This document shows, one piece after another, positions 25,739 to 34,959 of a stretch of DNA of 64,000 nt. The stretch's first letter is position 1, and the number at the start of each line of letters is the position of its first letter. Origin of the DNA: Streptomyces sp. H39-S7 (GTDB taxonomy: Bacteria > Actinomycetota > Actinomycetes > Streptomycetales > Streptomycetaceae); assembly GCF_027158205.1 (NCBI RefSeq), contig NZ_JAPVLU010000006.1, positions 62,001-126,000 on the forward strand. Reading direction: 5' to 3'. Position numbers and translations under genes: made by a program. The notes under the pieces were generated by a model, which was not told the DNA's origin, searched no databases, and worked only from the letters and a program-made list of their open reading frames with translations.

Positions 25739-25835
25739 GGGGACTCCTAGGTAACGGCGGGGGGAGGACCCTGGAAGTCTATACGATCAATGACATGTTT
25801 ATACAGATCTGTTTCCCCGCCCCCCGTCCGGGCCC
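25739..25835 (-). promoter_or_regulatory. AT-rich arcB leader with a palindrome
   Basis: This gap is much richer in A+T than its surroundings. On the minus strand it reads ACAGATCTGT (perfect 10-bp palindrome, 25803-25812) then GTATAAACATGTCATTGATC and GTATAGAC. It looks like a promoter/operator, so arcB can be expressed independently of arcA; an arginine-responsive site is possible but not proven. Confidence 0.45.
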
Positions 25836-27059
25836 CTACACCGCCTCACGTTCGATGGGACAGCTCATACAGCGCGGGCCACCGCGCCCCCGGCCCAGCT
25901 CGCTCCCCGGAATCTCGATCACCTCGATACCGCGCTTGCGCAGGAAGGTGTTGGTCGTGACGTTCCGCTCGTAGGCCACCACCACTCCCGGCTCGACGGC
26001 GAGCACATTGCACCCGTCGTCCCACTGCTCGCGCTCCGCCGAGTGCACATCCTGGGTCGCGGTCAGCACCTGGATGTCGTCCAGGCCGAGCGCCGCCGCG
26101 ATCGCCCGGTTCATGTGCTCCGCCGGATGATCGGTCACCTTCAGGTCCCGGTCCCCCGCGCCGGGCTCGATCGAGTAGGAACGCAGCATCCCCAGCCCGG
26201 CGTACGTGGTGAAGGTGTCGCCGTCCACCATGGTCATCACGGTGTCGAGGTGCATGAAGGCCCGCTTCTTCGGCATGTCCAGCGCCACGATCGTGCGCGC
26301 GGAACCCGCCGCGAACAGGCCCTGCGCCAGCATCTCCACCGCCTGCGGCGTGGTTCTCTCGCTCATCCCGATGAGCACCGCCCCATTGCCGATCACCAGG
26401 ACGTCGCCGCCCTCTATCGTCGACGGATACGCCGCCTGCCCCTCCGACCAGACGTGGAAGCCGCCGCCGGCGAACAGCGGATGGTGCCGGTAGATCGCCT
26501 CGAAGTGCACGGTCTCGCGCTGCCGGGCCGGCCAGCGCATCGCGTTGATGCTGACCCCGTCGTAGACCCAGGCGGAGGTGTCCCGGGTGAAGATGTGGTT
26601 CGGCAGCGGGTTGAGCAGGAAGTCGTCCAGGCTCATGGCGTGGAAGAGCACCGAGACCGGTTCGGCGAACCGCTCGAGGAACTCCCGTTTGGTCATCCCG
26701 CCCACCAGCGCCTCGACCAGGTCCGCGACGGGGAGCTCGTCGAACGACGCGCGCAGGTGGTCGGTGGCCAGCGGCCCGTACTCCTTCTCGTCGAAGACCC
26801 GGTCCAGCACCAGGGCCCGCGCCTCCGGCACCGCCAGCGCCTCCCTGAGCAGATCGCCGAAGAGGTGGACCTCGACCCCTCGGTCGCGCAGCACGTCCGC
26901 GAAGCCGTCGTGCTCCGCACGCGCCCGGCGCACCCACAACAGGTCGTCGAAGAGCAGCGCGTCCTTGTTGGACGGCGTGAGCCGCTTCAGTTCAAGGTCC
27001 GGTCGATGGAGGATGACGCGGCGCAGCCGCCCGGCCTCGGAATCCACGTGAAAGCCCAT
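25836..27059 (-). CDS. arcA: Arginine deiminase
   Basis: 407 residues. Active-site text of the guanidino-modifying fold is complete: [42 protein letters not shown], the catalytic His in [12 protein letters not shown], and nucleophile Cys in the C-terminal [12 protein letters not shown]. It hydrolyses arginine to citrulline and ammonia, the first ADI step. ATG at 27059 is preferred (GGAAGGA 8 nt upstream); an in-frame GTG at 27065 sits too close to that RBS. arcB follows in the same direction. Confidence 0.93.
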   Translation of the reverse strand: MGFHVDSEAGRLRRVILHRPDLELKRLTPSNKDALLFDDLLWVRRARAEHDGFADVLRDRGVEVHLFGDLLREALAVPEARALVLDRVFDEKEYGPLATDHLRASFDELPVADLVEALVGGMTKREFLERFAEPVSVLFHAMSLDDFLLNPLPNHIFTRDTSAWVYDGVSINAMRWPARQRETVHFEAIYRHHPLFAGGGFHVWSEGQAAYPSTIEGGDVLVIGNGAVLIGMSERTTPQAVEMLAQGLFAAGSARTIVALDMPKKRAFMHLDTVMTMVDGDTFTTYAGLGMLRSYSIEPGAGDRDLKVTDHPAEHMNRAIAAALGLDDIQVLTATQDVHSAEREQWDDGCNVLAVEPGVVVAYERNVTTNTFLRKRGIEVIEIPGSELGRGRGGPRCMSCPIEREAV

Positions 27060-27206
27060 GGACACAGTCCTTCCCCTCTCTCAGGCGCATCGCACACCCC
27101 CTGCCCGCCCCGGTGCGCGATGGACGCGTGGGGCGCAATCTACGGTCGCAGGACCGGTGGTCCTGCTGGTTCTCGGCAATCGCCGGGCACGTGTCCGGCG
27201 GGGGTG

Positions 27207-28097
27207 TCACGCCTCCTGGCGCACCACCTCCGCCAGCGCCGCGATCTGGTCGGGACCGACCCGGCAGCAGCCGCCGATCAGCCGGGCGCCCGCGGACCGC
27301 CAGTCCCGGACCCGGGACGCCTCGAACGTCACCTCGCCCGTCCACCTCCGAGCCTGCGCGTCCCACTCCTCGCCGCTGTTCGGATACACCACGACGGGCT
27401 TGCCGGACACCTCCGCGGCAAGCGCCACCGCCCGGTCCGCGTCCCGCGGGGCGCAGCAGTTGACGCCGACCGCCACCACCTCGTCCCGCCCGGCGACCAG
27501 CGCGAAGGCCTCCTCCAGCGGCTGCCCGGCACGGGTCCGGTCGCCGTCGATGCTGAACGAGAGCCAGACCGGCACGCCGATCCCCTCGACCGCGCTCAGC
27601 AGCGCCTCCGCCTCGTCCACGTCCGGCACCGTCTCGAGGGCGAGCAGATCGGGCGCGGCCGCGGCCAGTGTCTCGATCCGCGGCCGGTGGAAGCGCTCCA
27701 GTTCCCGCACGCTCAGCCCGTACCGCCCCCGGTACTCGCTGCCGTCCGCCAGCATCGCCCCGTACGGACCGACGGACGCCGCCACCAGCACGTCATTCCG
27801 CCCGCCCGCGGCGCTCCGCGCCAGCTCGACACTGCGCCGCAGCAGGGCCGACGCCTCCTCCCGGCGGGTTCCCCGGCGGGCGAAGCCCTCGTACGTCGCC
27901 TGGTAGCTGGAGGTGATGAGCACCCGCGCACCGGCCCGGACGTAGGCCGCGTGCGCCGCCTCGATCTGCTCGGGCGCGTCGGCGAGCAGCCGGGCCGACC
28001 AGAGCGCGTCGGACAGGTCACAGCCCTGGGCGGCGAGTTGGTTGGACAGCCCGCCGTCCAGGACGAGCGGGGTGCCCTCGGTCAGGTCGGGCAGCAT
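27207..28097 (-). CDS. Homocysteine S-methyltransferase family protein
   Basis: 296 residues, TIM-barrel. Zinc-ligating cysteines are visible as VGVNCCAPRD and LIGGCCRVGPDQI, and the N-terminal DGGLSNQLAAQGCDL and TSSYQATYEGF motifs match MmuM-type enzymes that use S-methylmethionine or SAM as donor to make methionine. The ATG at 28097 has AAGGAG at good distance. It follows the LLM-class oxidoreductase by 66 nt and may be co-transcribed with it. Confidence 0.88.
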   Translation of the reverse strand: MLPDLTEGTPLVLDGGLSNQLAAQGCDLSDALWSARLLADAPEQIEAAHAAYVRAGARVLITSSYQATYEGFARRGTRREEASALLRRSVELARSAAGGRNDVLVAASVGPYGAMLADGSEYRGRYGLSVRELERFHRPRIETLAAAAPDLLALETVPDVDEAEALLSAVEGIGVPVWLSFSIDGDRTRAGQPLEEAFALVAGRDEVVAVGVNCCAPRDADRAVALAAEVSGKPVVVYPNSGEEWDAQARRWTGEVTFEASRVRDWRSAGARLIGGCCRVGPDQIAALAEVVRQEA

Positions 28098-28163
28098 GGC
28101 GGTGGCTCCTTGCCTCGGCACCGGGGTTCCGGTGCGGTCTGGTGCGGTGCGGTGGATCAGGCG

Positions 28164-29087
28164 TCAGGTCAGCTGGGACCGGACCTCGGCGGAGATCAGT
28201 TCCAGGTGGTCGAGATCGCCCAGGTCGAGCATCTGGAGGTAGAAGCGGGTCGAGCCGGTCGCGGCGTACTGGCCGATCCTGTCGATCACTTCGGCCGGCG
28301 AGCCGGCCAGCCCGTTGGCCTTCAGCTCGTCGACCTCCCGGCCGATGGCCGCGGCACGGCGCGCCACCTCGGCGTCGTTCCTGCCGACGCAGACGACCAG
28401 GGCGTTGGAGTACACCAGTTCCTCCTTCTTGCGCCCCTCCACCTCGGCCGCCTCGCGCACCCGGCCGAACTGGCGCCTGCTGTCCTCGACGGACGCGAAC
28501 GGGATGTTGAACTCGTCCGCGTAGCGGGCCGCCAGGGCCGGGGTCCGCTTGGCACCGTGCCCGCCGATGAGCACCGGGATCTTCGCCTGCACCGGCTTGG
28601 GCAGCGCGGGCGACTCCTTGAGCTGGTAGTACTTCCCGTCGTAGTCGAAGGTCTCACCGGCCGGAGTGGCCCACAGACCGGTCACGATCGCCAACTGTTC
28701 CTCCAGCCGGCCGAACTTCTCCTTCGGGAACGGGATGCCGTAAGCGGTGTGCTCCCTCTCGTACCAGCCCGCACCCAGTCCCAGCTCGACGCGTCCGCCG
28801 GACATCTGGTCCACCTGGGCGACCTGGATGGCGAGGACGCCCGGCAGCCGGAAGGTGCCGGCCGTCATCAGGGTGCCGAGCCTGATGCGGCGGGTCTCGC
28901 GAGCCAGCCCCGCCAAGGTGATCCAGGCGTCCGTCGGTCCCGGCAGGCCGTCTCCGCCACCCATGCTCACGTAGTGGTCCGAGCGGTAGAAGGCGTCGAA
29001 TCCGAGGTCCTCGGTGGCCTTGGCAACCGTGAGGAGGGTGTCGTAGGTGGCGCCCTGCTGGGGTTCGGTGAAAATACGAAGATCCAT
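28164..29087 (-). CDS. LLM-class F420-dependent oxidoreductase
   Basis: 307 residues, luciferase-like TIM-barrel. Family text: DLRIFTEPQQGATYDTLLTVAKATEDLGFDAFYRSDHY, IRLGTLMTAGTFRLPGVLAIQVAQVDQMSGGRVELGLGAGWYEREH, IPVLIGGHGAKRTPALAARYADEFNIPF. Such enzymes use reduced F420 (or FMN) for hydride transfer to varied substrates; the substrate is not evident. Start ATG at 29087 has GGGAGG 9 nt upstream; an in-frame ATG at 29096 directly abuts the RBS and is less likely. Confidence 0.85.
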   Translation of the reverse strand: MDLRIFTEPQQGATYDTLLTVAKATEDLGFDAFYRSDHYVSMGGGDGLPGPTDAWITLAGLARETRRIRLGTLMTAGTFRLPGVLAIQVAQVDQMSGGRVELGLGAGWYEREHTAYGIPFPKEKFGRLEEQLAIVTGLWATPAGETFDYDGKYYQLKESPALPKPVQAKIPVLIGGHGAKRTPALAARYADEFNIPFASVEDSRRQFGRVREAAEVEGRKKEELVYSNALVVCVGRNDAEVARRAAAIGREVDELKANGLAGSPAEVIDRIGQYAATGSTRFYLQMLDLGDLDHLELISAEVRSQLT

Positions 29088-29135
29088 GGCGCCCATCCTC
29101 CCCGTCGGACCACCACGGCGAAACCGGACCCCGCT

Positions 29136-29582
29136 TCACGGGTCGAGCGCGCCGAGCAGCGCGCAGACGCGGTCCTTGGACTCCTCGGCGGCGTCCAGCG
29201 CGTCGATGCACTGCCAGTACACCGCCTCCTCCTCCGCGGAGCAGGCCACCCCCGCGAGGGTGGTGCCCAGCTCCGACAGCAGGTCCCGTATCTCCGTCAG
29301 GGCGCGGGCCGGCTCCCGCACGCCGGTGAGTATCGCCGCCCGGACGGGTTCCGACCGGGTCCCCGGAGGTGCCGAGAGCCCGCCCGGCCCGCAGGCCGGC
29401 CCACCCGGCTCGCACCCCGAGAGCCCGGCGGCCCGCAACTCCGGCGGCCCGTGGACGGCGAGATGTCCACCCACCGCCTCAGCGAGCGCCTGCGCCTGCC
29501 ACGCCTCCGTGATCAGGTCCTCCACCCGCCACGCCTGTTCGAGCGCGTGCCGGGTGGCCAGGATGAGCCGTACCGCGTCCAT
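29136..29582 (-). CDS. DUF6099 family small helical protein
   Basis: 148 residues: MDAVRLILATRHALEQAWRVEDLITEAWQAQALAEAVGG at the N-terminus, a Gly/Pro-rich middle with extra insertion (EPGGPACGPGGLSAPPG), and VACSAEEEAVYWQCIDALDAAEESKDRVCALL at the C-terminus. This matches an uncharacterised Streptomyces family I know as DUF6099. Predicted soluble and helical; no function known. ATG at 29582; apparently monocistronic. Confidence 0.7.
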   Translation of the reverse strand: MDAVRLILATRHALEQAWRVEDLITEAWQAQALAEAVGGHLAVHGPPELRAAGLSGCEPGGPACGPGGLSAPPGTRSEPVRAAILTGVREPARALTEIRDLLSELGTTLAGVACSAEEEAVYWQCIDALDAAEESKDRVCALLGALDP

Positions 29583-29699
29583 GATCTACTCCCCCACCGC
29601 CGCGAGCTACCGTTCCACTACTCAGAGTGACGGTCGCAGACGATGAGCGAAAGGGGGGTCTCGAGCCTGTGGATAACCCGCCGGTCGTCGGCATCGCGA

Positions 29700-30059
29700 T
29701 CACCCGGTCGGATGCAGACTTCCCGGCCCCTCGTCCTCCGCCGGCACCGGGAAACGCGCTTCATTGCGGTCGATCTTGGCCGAGAGCGCCTGCAGCACGT
29801 CGATGTCCAGCACGTGGCAGAACTGCAGCAGATACGCCAGGACATCCGCCACCTCGTCCTGGACCCGGTGCGCGGTCCCGGCGTCCTCCATCACCCGGCC
29901 CGCCTCCTCCGGGGTCATCCACTGGAAGATCTCCAGCAGTTCGGACGCCTCGACGCTCAACGCCGCGGCCAGGTTCTTGGGTACGTGATACTGCTGCCAG
30001 CGCCTGGCCGCCGCGAAGGCGACCAGACGGGCCTGCAGCGCCTGCAGATCCTCGCTCAT
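29700..30059 (-). CDS. MazG-like nucleotide pyrophosphohydrolase
   Basis: 119 residues. The all-alpha MazG/dUTPase-like core is clear: a helix with EASELLEIFQW (the ExxE metal motif) and a second with DEVADVLAYLLQFCHVLDI (ExxD). HVPKNLAAAL before the first motif is typical of the single-domain MazG-like family that hydrolyses (d)NTPs to monophosphates, a house-cleaning role. The ATG at 30059 starts MSEDLQALQARL; the open frame continues upstream without family similarity. It begins 10 nt after the stop of the AAA-type ATPase gene, so the two form a likely operon. Confidence 0.85.
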   Translation of the reverse strand: MSEDLQALQARLVAFAAARRWQQYHVPKNLAAALSVEASELLEIFQWMTPEEAGRVMEDAGTAHRVQDEVADVLAYLLQFCHVLDIDVLQALSAKIDRNEARFPVPAEDEGPGSLHPTG

Positions 30060-30069
30060 CCGCACAGGT

Positions 30070-31386
30070 CTACCGCATCGTGGGCGCCGACCGCGCGGAC
30101 ACCGGCGCACCGGCCCCCTCCTCGGGCGCGGTCCGCTGCGGATTCACCTGGGGTTCCGCCGCCGGTTCGCCCTCCTTGCCGCCGTGCTCCGACCGCCGGG
30201 GGCGAACGAAGTCGATGACGGAGACTCCCCCCAACCCCTCCGCGACAGCGGCGTCATGCACCACCCCCACCAGCCGGATGTGACCGCGGTCGGCCGCCAT
30301 GCCCGCCAGAGCGAGCAGCTCACGGGTCTGCCGCCGGTCCATCCCCAGGTCGAAGCCGTCACTGAGCACGGTCAGCACCTGGGCGGCCGGCAGGAGTTCG
30401 GCGCTCGTGTCGACCTCCAGCACCCCCGGCCCGGTCAGCAGGACCAGCGCGATGGCCAGGAAGCGCAGCTCCCCGTCGCCCAGCCGGTCCACCGGCACCA
30501 GGCCCAGCGGCCCACGGTCCACCGCGGCGATCACCGACCGCAGTTCGGCACCGCGATCAGCGCCGTCCGGCAGCTGCGACCGCAGGACGGTCAGCCCGTC
30601 CACCGGCGGACTGCAGACCTCCCGCATCGCCCGCACCAGCGCCGCGTGCCGGGTACGGCACTCCCCCTCGGTCCTGGCCAGGACCGCCGACAGGTTCTCG
30701 CAGCCGCGGCGGAGCATCCCGTCCGCGGCGTCCACCGGCGCCCGCATCGTCTCCGGCCGCGGCTCCACCGGGAACACCCCGCGCAACGCCAGGACCAGTT
30801 GTTCCACCGCCGCCAGCACCAGCCGCTGGCCCTCGGTGCGGCCCGCGACGCGCAGCGGCAGCAGCGCGGTCGCCAGCAGATCGTCCGGAAGCGGCGCCCG
30901 GGTGACGGGCACCAGCCCCGCCGTGTGCCACGCCGCCTGGACGGTGCGCCGTTCCGGGTCGCGCAGCGCGGTGGTCAGCAGCGTCTCCCCGCCACCCGTC
31001 AACCGCTCGCCGACGATCCGCAGTTCCGGCTCGGTCTGGACGGCCACATCCAGCCGGACCGGCCCGACGGGTCCGGTGACCGTGCAGCCGACCCGGAACC
31101 CGCGCCGCCCCTCGGCGTCCGGCTGCGCGCCCTGCGGCACACAGGCCGCGGCCCCGCCCCGCACGCTCCCCGCCCGGTCCCCCGACCCGTCGAACACCTC
31201 ACCCAGCGTCTCCCCGCCGGCCAACCGCCCCAGCGCCGCCAACGCCTCCAGAACGCTCGACTTCCCCGTCCCGCTCGCGCCGGCGAGCAGGGTGAGCGGA
31301 CCCAGCGCGAAGCTCGCCCCCCGGTGCGACTTGAAGGCGGACAACCGCAGTTCGGTGACGGCGGGACGCTCACTCGTGAGGTTCAT
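30070..31386 (-). CDS. AAA/RecF-like ATP-binding protein
   Basis: 438 residues. Starts with an SMC/RecF-type ATPase front (ELRLSAFKSHRGASFALGPLTLLAGASGTGKSSVLEALAALGRL) including Walker A GASGTGKSS. Towards the C-terminus GDGELRFLAIALVLLTGPGVLEVD resembles the signature/Walker B side, followed by HIRLVGVVHDAAV and a low-complexity Glu/Pro/Ala tail. It lacks a long coiled coil. Probably a nucleic-acid-linked or defence-like ATPase of unknown partner; its nearest neighbour is the MazG-like hydrolase. ATG at 31386. Confidence 0.72.
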   Translation of the reverse strand: MNLTSERPAVTELRLSAFKSHRGASFALGPLTLLAGASGTGKSSVLEALAALGRLAGGETLGEVFDGSGDRAGSVRGGAAACVPQGAQPDAEGRRGFRVGCTVTGPVGPVRLDVAVQTEPELRIVGERLTGGGETLLTTALRDPERRTVQAAWHTAGLVPVTRAPLPDDLLATALLPLRVAGRTEGQRLVLAAVEQLVLALRGVFPVEPRPETMRAPVDAADGMLRRGCENLSAVLARTEGECRTRHAALVRAMREVCSPPVDGLTVLRSQLPDGADRGAELRSVIAAVDRGPLGLVPVDRLGDGELRFLAIALVLLTGPGVLEVDTSAELLPAAQVLTVLSDGFDLGMDRRQTRELLALAGMAADRGHIRLVGVVHDAAVAEGLGGVSVIDFVRPRRSEHGGKEGEPAAEPQVNPQRTAPEEGAGAPVSARSAPTMR

Positions 31387-31536
31387 ATCCGCGAACGTAA
31401 CCAGCCCCACCCCTGCCGAACCGTTACACCAGCCCCCACGTCCTCCGAACGGGCGACCCGCCGGACTGACGGCGCCCCGGTCGCCAGGGCCTGAGAATTC
31501 GGAGCATTGTCCGACTCCTGGTCTACGGTGGGCCGC

Positions 31537-32088
31537 GTGACGAGCTATGTGGCGCTGCTCCGCGGGATCAACGTGGGCGGCAAGAACAAGGTGCCGATGC
31601 AGACCCTGCGCGAGCTGCTGACCGGGCTGGACTGCACCGACGTCCGCACTCACCTCCAGAGCGGCAACGCCGTCTTCGGCCACCCCCGCGCCGACCCGGC
31701 GGAGCTGGCCACCTCCCTGGAGGCGCGCATCACCGAGGAGTTGGGGCTCACCATCCGCTGCCTCGTGCGCGACGGCGCCGGCCTCCGGCGCGTGGTCGAC
31801 CGCAACCCCTTCGACATGGAGGGCATCGACCCGTCCCGCTTCCTGGTGACCTTCCTCTCCGCCCCGCCCGACCAGGAACGCCTCTCCGCCATCGACCCCG
31901 CGGCCTACGCCCCGGAGGAGTTCCGCCTGGCCGACCCCAAGACCCCGACCGAGATCTACACCCACCTGCCGGACGGCATCCACAAAGCCCGTCTCGCCCT
32001 GCTGTTCACCGACAAGAAACTCGGCGTCACAGCAACAGCCCGCAACTGGAACACCGTCCTGAAACTCACCGCGATGGCAACGGAATAG
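31537..32088 (+). CDS. DUF1697 family protein
   Basis: 183 residues. The family hallmark TSYVALLRGINVGGKNKVPMQTLRELL at the N-terminus, LQSGNAVF, and the C-terminal TDKKLGVTATARNWNTVLKLTAMA are all present. The function of DUF1697 is unknown. GTG at 31537 is chosen because the family sequence starts there; the frame is open 10 codons further up but without homology. Divergent from the AAA-type ATPase gene and convergent with the radical-SAM gene. Confidence 0.85.
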   Translation: MTSYVALLRGINVGGKNKVPMQTLRELLTGLDCTDVRTHLQSGNAVFGHPRADPAELATSLEARITEELGLTIRCLVRDGAGLRRVVDRNPFDMEGIDPSRFLVTFLSAPPDQERLSAIDPAAYAPEEFRLADPKTPTEIYTHLPDGIHKARLALLFTDKKLGVTATARNWNTVLKLTAMATE

Positions 32089-32180
32089 CCCCGGCCGCGT
32101 CACCCCGGCCCGAGGTCGGACAGCAGCACGTCCAGAACGGTCTCCTCCTCGACACGGACGCCGGCGGACGAACGCATCCC

Positions 32181-33359
32181 TCAGAACGCGTACCTGACGC
32201 GGAGCCAGGGTGCGTGCATTTCCAGGAGTTGGCGGATCCGCTGCAGGGAGTGCCGCTTGAGGTCGTGGTCGTAGCGGACGTTGAGGGCTCCGTTCTGGGA
32301 GCGTTTGGTCTCCTGGCCGGTCGGCTGCCACAGCAGCTCCTCGGCGCGGGGGTGCCAGCCCAGGTTGACCTCGTGGAGCGACCGGTTGTGGGTCAGCATG
32401 ATGATCTCGGCCGCGGCCTGTTCCTTCACACGGGCGGGCAGGACGTCGTCGAGGTGGATGAACAGGTCGGCCCAGTCCTGCTCCCATCCCGGGCGCAGTA
32501 CGACGGGCGAGAGGTTGAAGTGGACCTCGTAGCCGGCGTCGAGGAAGTCGGCCGCCGCCGCGATCCGCTCGGGGACGGGGCTGGTGCGGATGTCCAGCAG
32601 GCGGGCGTCGTCGGGCGGCATGAGGGAGAAGCGCACGCGGGTGCGCCCCTGGGGGTCGAGGGCGAGGAGGTCGGGGTTGACGAACTTGGTCGCGAAGGAC
32701 GCCTTCGCCGTCGGCAGGCCACGGAACGCGGCCACCAGGTCCGCCGTGTTGTCGCAGATCAGCGCGTCGACGGAGCAGTCGCCGTTCTCGCCGATGTCGT
32801 AGACCCAGGCCTGGGGATCGCACTGGTTGGGTTCCGGTTTGGGTCCCTGGGCCCGTACATGGCGCCCGATGTGGGCCACGATCGCCTCGATGTTGGTGAA
32901 CAGGGTGATGGGGTTGGCGAAGCCCTTGCGGCGGGGGACGTAGCAGTAGACGCAGGCCATGGCGCAGCCGTTGGAGGGCCCCGGCGCGATCCAGTCGGCC
33001 GACCTGCCGTTGGGGCGCGTCGCGAGCGTGTGCTTGACGCCGAGGACGAGCGTCTCGGTCTTGATGCGGACCCATCGGCCGATGTTGCCGTCGTTGCCGT
33101 GCAGGGCGGGGATGCGCCAGTGGCTCGCGACCTCGGTCACGGGCACTCCCGGCAGCCGGGCCATGATCTGCCGGCCGCGCGGGGAGTCGAGGGCCGCCGG
33201 CTCCGCGTAGACCTCGCGCACGTCGAGCATCCGGCGTGCCTGCGGGCTGTCCCGGAACGGCTGGGGTACGGCCGGCCGCACCGGCTCGGTCTCCGACCAC
33301 CCGAACAGGGCTTGCTGCTCAGGCTCTCCCGAGGCGGGTTCCGCCGCCGGCTGATCCAC
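32181..33359 (-). CDS. Spore-photoproduct-lyase-like radical SAM protein
   Basis: 392 residues. The radical-SAM [4Fe-4S] cysteines are C132, C136 and C139 in CAMACVYCYVPRRKG, followed by NPITLFTNIEAIVAHI as in SPL-family proteins. C-terminal HFNLSPVVLRPGWEQDW and ALNVRYDHDLKR complete the family. Spore photoproduct lyase reverses 5-thyminyl-5,6-dihydrothymine in endospores; actinobacterial homologues are uncharacterised. The gene directly follows an Fe-S photolyase (37-nt gap), so a joint role in DNA photolesion repair is a reasonable inference. GTG start at 33359 with GAGGAAG upstream. Confidence 0.82.
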   Translation of the reverse strand: MDQPAAEPASGEPEQQALFGWSETEPVRPAVPQPFRDSPQARRMLDVREVYAEPAALDSPRGRQIMARLPGVPVTEVASHWRIPALHGNDGNIGRWVRIKTETLVLGVKHTLATRPNGRSADWIAPGPSNGCAMACVYCYVPRRKGFANPITLFTNIEAIVAHIGRHVRAQGPKPEPNQCDPQAWVYDIGENGDCSVDALICDNTADLVAAFRGLPTAKASFATKFVNPDLLALDPQGRTRVRFSLMPPDDARLLDIRTSPVPERIAAAADFLDAGYEVHFNLSPVVLRPGWEQDWADLFIHLDDVLPARVKEQAAAEIIMLTHNRSLHEVNLGWHPRAEELLWQPTGQETKRSQNGALNVRYDHDLKRHSLQRIRQLLEMHAPWLRVRYAF

Positions 33360-33396
33360 GTGTTCTTCCTCTCCGCGTGCTGCCTGCCCCAGGATC

Positions 33397-34908
33397 TCAG
33401 TCCTCGCGGTCGCGTTCCTGCTCCAGCAGTTCTTCGAGATCGCGGAGCCGGTCCAGTCCCCGCACCGCCTGGGTCATCCGCGCGTTGCGTTCGAACCGGT
33501 CGCGGTGGCGGTGCAGCAGGTTCCAGTACCCGGCGGTGAAGGGGCAGGCGTCCTCGCCGACCCGCACGGTCGGCTTGTACCGGCAGGGGCCGCAGAAGTC
33601 GGTCATGCGGTCGATGTAGGCGCCGCCTGACGTGTACGGCTTGGTGGTCATGCGGCCCCCGTCCGCGTACTGCGACATGCCCACCACGTTCGGCAGCATG
33701 ACCCAGTCGTAGCCGTCGACGAAGCTGCGGTGGAACCAGTCGGTGACGGCCCGGGGCTCCCATCCCCGTTGCAGGGCGTAGCTGCCCAGAATCATCAGCC
33801 GGGGGATGTGGTGGGTCCAGCCCGTGGTCCTGACCTGGTCCAGGGCGTGGGAGAGGCAGTTCGCCTCCGTCCCATCCGAGGACAGCTCCGTGAACCAGTC
33901 GGGCAGCGGCCGCCGGTGGCCCAGGGCGTTGCTGGTGCGGTACCGCTCGCCGAAGTACCAGTAGGTGTGCCAGACGAACTCGCGCCATCCGGCGATCTGC
34001 CGCACGAACCCCTCGGCGCTGTTGAGCGGCGCGTCGCCCGACCGCCAGCGCGCCTCGGCCCGTTCGACAACCTCGGCGGGGTCCAGCAGGCCGAGGTTGA
34101 GCGACGAGGAGAGCAGACTGTGGCTCATCGTCGCGTCCCCGGAGAGGACGGCGTCCTCGTTCGCGCCGAACGTGGCGAGCCGGTGCTCGACGAAGCGGCG
34201 CAGTGCGGCGAGTGCCTCCCGGCGGGTGGCGGGGAACGCGCGGGGTCCGTCCTCACCGACGAACTCGACGTCCCCGTCGCGCGACCAGCGGTCGAGGTCG
34301 GCCCGCACCTCGGCGTCGATGTCGCTCTCCCGGGGGCGGTAGGCCGCCGGGACGCCCAGCTCGGTGGCACCGCGCGGCGGGGGCTGCCGGTTGTCGTGGT
34401 CCAGGTTCCAGCGCCCGCCGGCGGGCTGTTCGCCCTCCATCAGCAGCTCGTGCGTCTGGCGGACCCATCGGTAGAAGTCCTCCTGGCGGAGGTGTTTCGT
34501 GCCGCGGCCGTCCGCCCAGTGCGTGAACTCGTCGTGCGACACGAGGAAGCCGCGCGCCGGCAGGACGCGTACGGAGGGCAGCGCGCGGACGAAGGCGAGG
34601 GCCGCGTGCGAGGTGGGGTGGTGCACGGTGACCGGGCCTTCCCCCACTGCCTCGCGCAGACCCTGGCAGTAGGTGTCCGCCCTGACGTAGCGCACCCGGT
34701 CGCCGAGTTCGGCGGCCCGGTGGCGCATCGCCGAGAGGATCAGATGGGCCTTGGCGCGGTGGAACCGCCGGCGCCGCAGGACGCTGCGGGCCTCGATCAT
34801 CAGCAGCGGGGCGTCCGGGTGCGGGCCGCCCCGCGCCGGATCGGTGAAGTGGGGACCGAGCTGGTCGCCGAACAGCCAATGGGTGGTGCCGGACTCTTCC
34901 CCGGTCAT
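33397..34908 (-). CDS. Fe-S bacterial cryptochrome/(6-4) photolyase (FeS-BCP, PhrB type)
   Basis: 503 residues. N-terminal deoxyribodipyrimidine photolyase-related domain (THWLFGDQLGPHF), then the FAD-binding helical domain. The four Fe-S ligands are at C351 (ANCLSH), C439 and C442 (FCGPCRY) and C455 (DACPF), matching the published Agrobacterium PhrB cysteines C350/C438/C441/C454 almost residue for residue; the two active-site histidines are H366-H367 region (THHIPRLMILG). It repairs (6-4) pyrimidine photoproducts using blue light. ATG at 34908 (GGAG 8 nt upstream) is preferred over GTG at 34917. Same operon as the SPL-like gene. Confidence 0.9.
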   Translation of the reverse strand: MTGEESGTTHWLFGDQLGPHFTDPARGGPHPDAPLLMIEARSVLRRRRFHRAKAHLILSAMRHRAAELGDRVRYVRADTYCQGLREAVGEGPVTVHHPTSHAALAFVRALPSVRVLPARGFLVSHDEFTHWADGRGTKHLRQEDFYRWVRQTHELLMEGEQPAGGRWNLDHDNRQPPPRGATELGVPAAYRPRESDIDAEVRADLDRWSRDGDVEFVGEDGPRAFPATRREALAALRRFVEHRLATFGANEDAVLSGDATMSHSLLSSSLNLGLLDPAEVVERAEARWRSGDAPLNSAEGFVRQIAGWREFVWHTYWYFGERYRTSNALGHRRPLPDWFTELSSDGTEANCLSHALDQVRTTGWTHHIPRLMILGSYALQRGWEPRAVTDWFHRSFVDGYDWVMLPNVVGMSQYADGGRMTTKPYTSGGAYIDRMTDFCGPCRYKPTVRVGEDACPFTAGYWNLLHRHRDRFERNARMTQAVRGLDRLRDLEELLEQERDRED

Positions 34909-34959
34909 GCCGAGCACTCCGTCCTCGGGTCCGTCACGCCGCCGGGTCGTGGACCCGGT

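Noticed and set aside
26043..29630. A ~1195-codon plus-strand frame opposite arcA, the methyltransferase and the LLM gene
   Set aside because: It runs antisense over three well-supported genes and has no recognisable protein motif.
30070..33300. A 1076-codon frame joining the AAA ATPase with an upstream region
   Set aside because: The upstream part is antisense to DUF1697 and an alternative frame of the SPL-like gene; the ATPase begins at ATG 31386.
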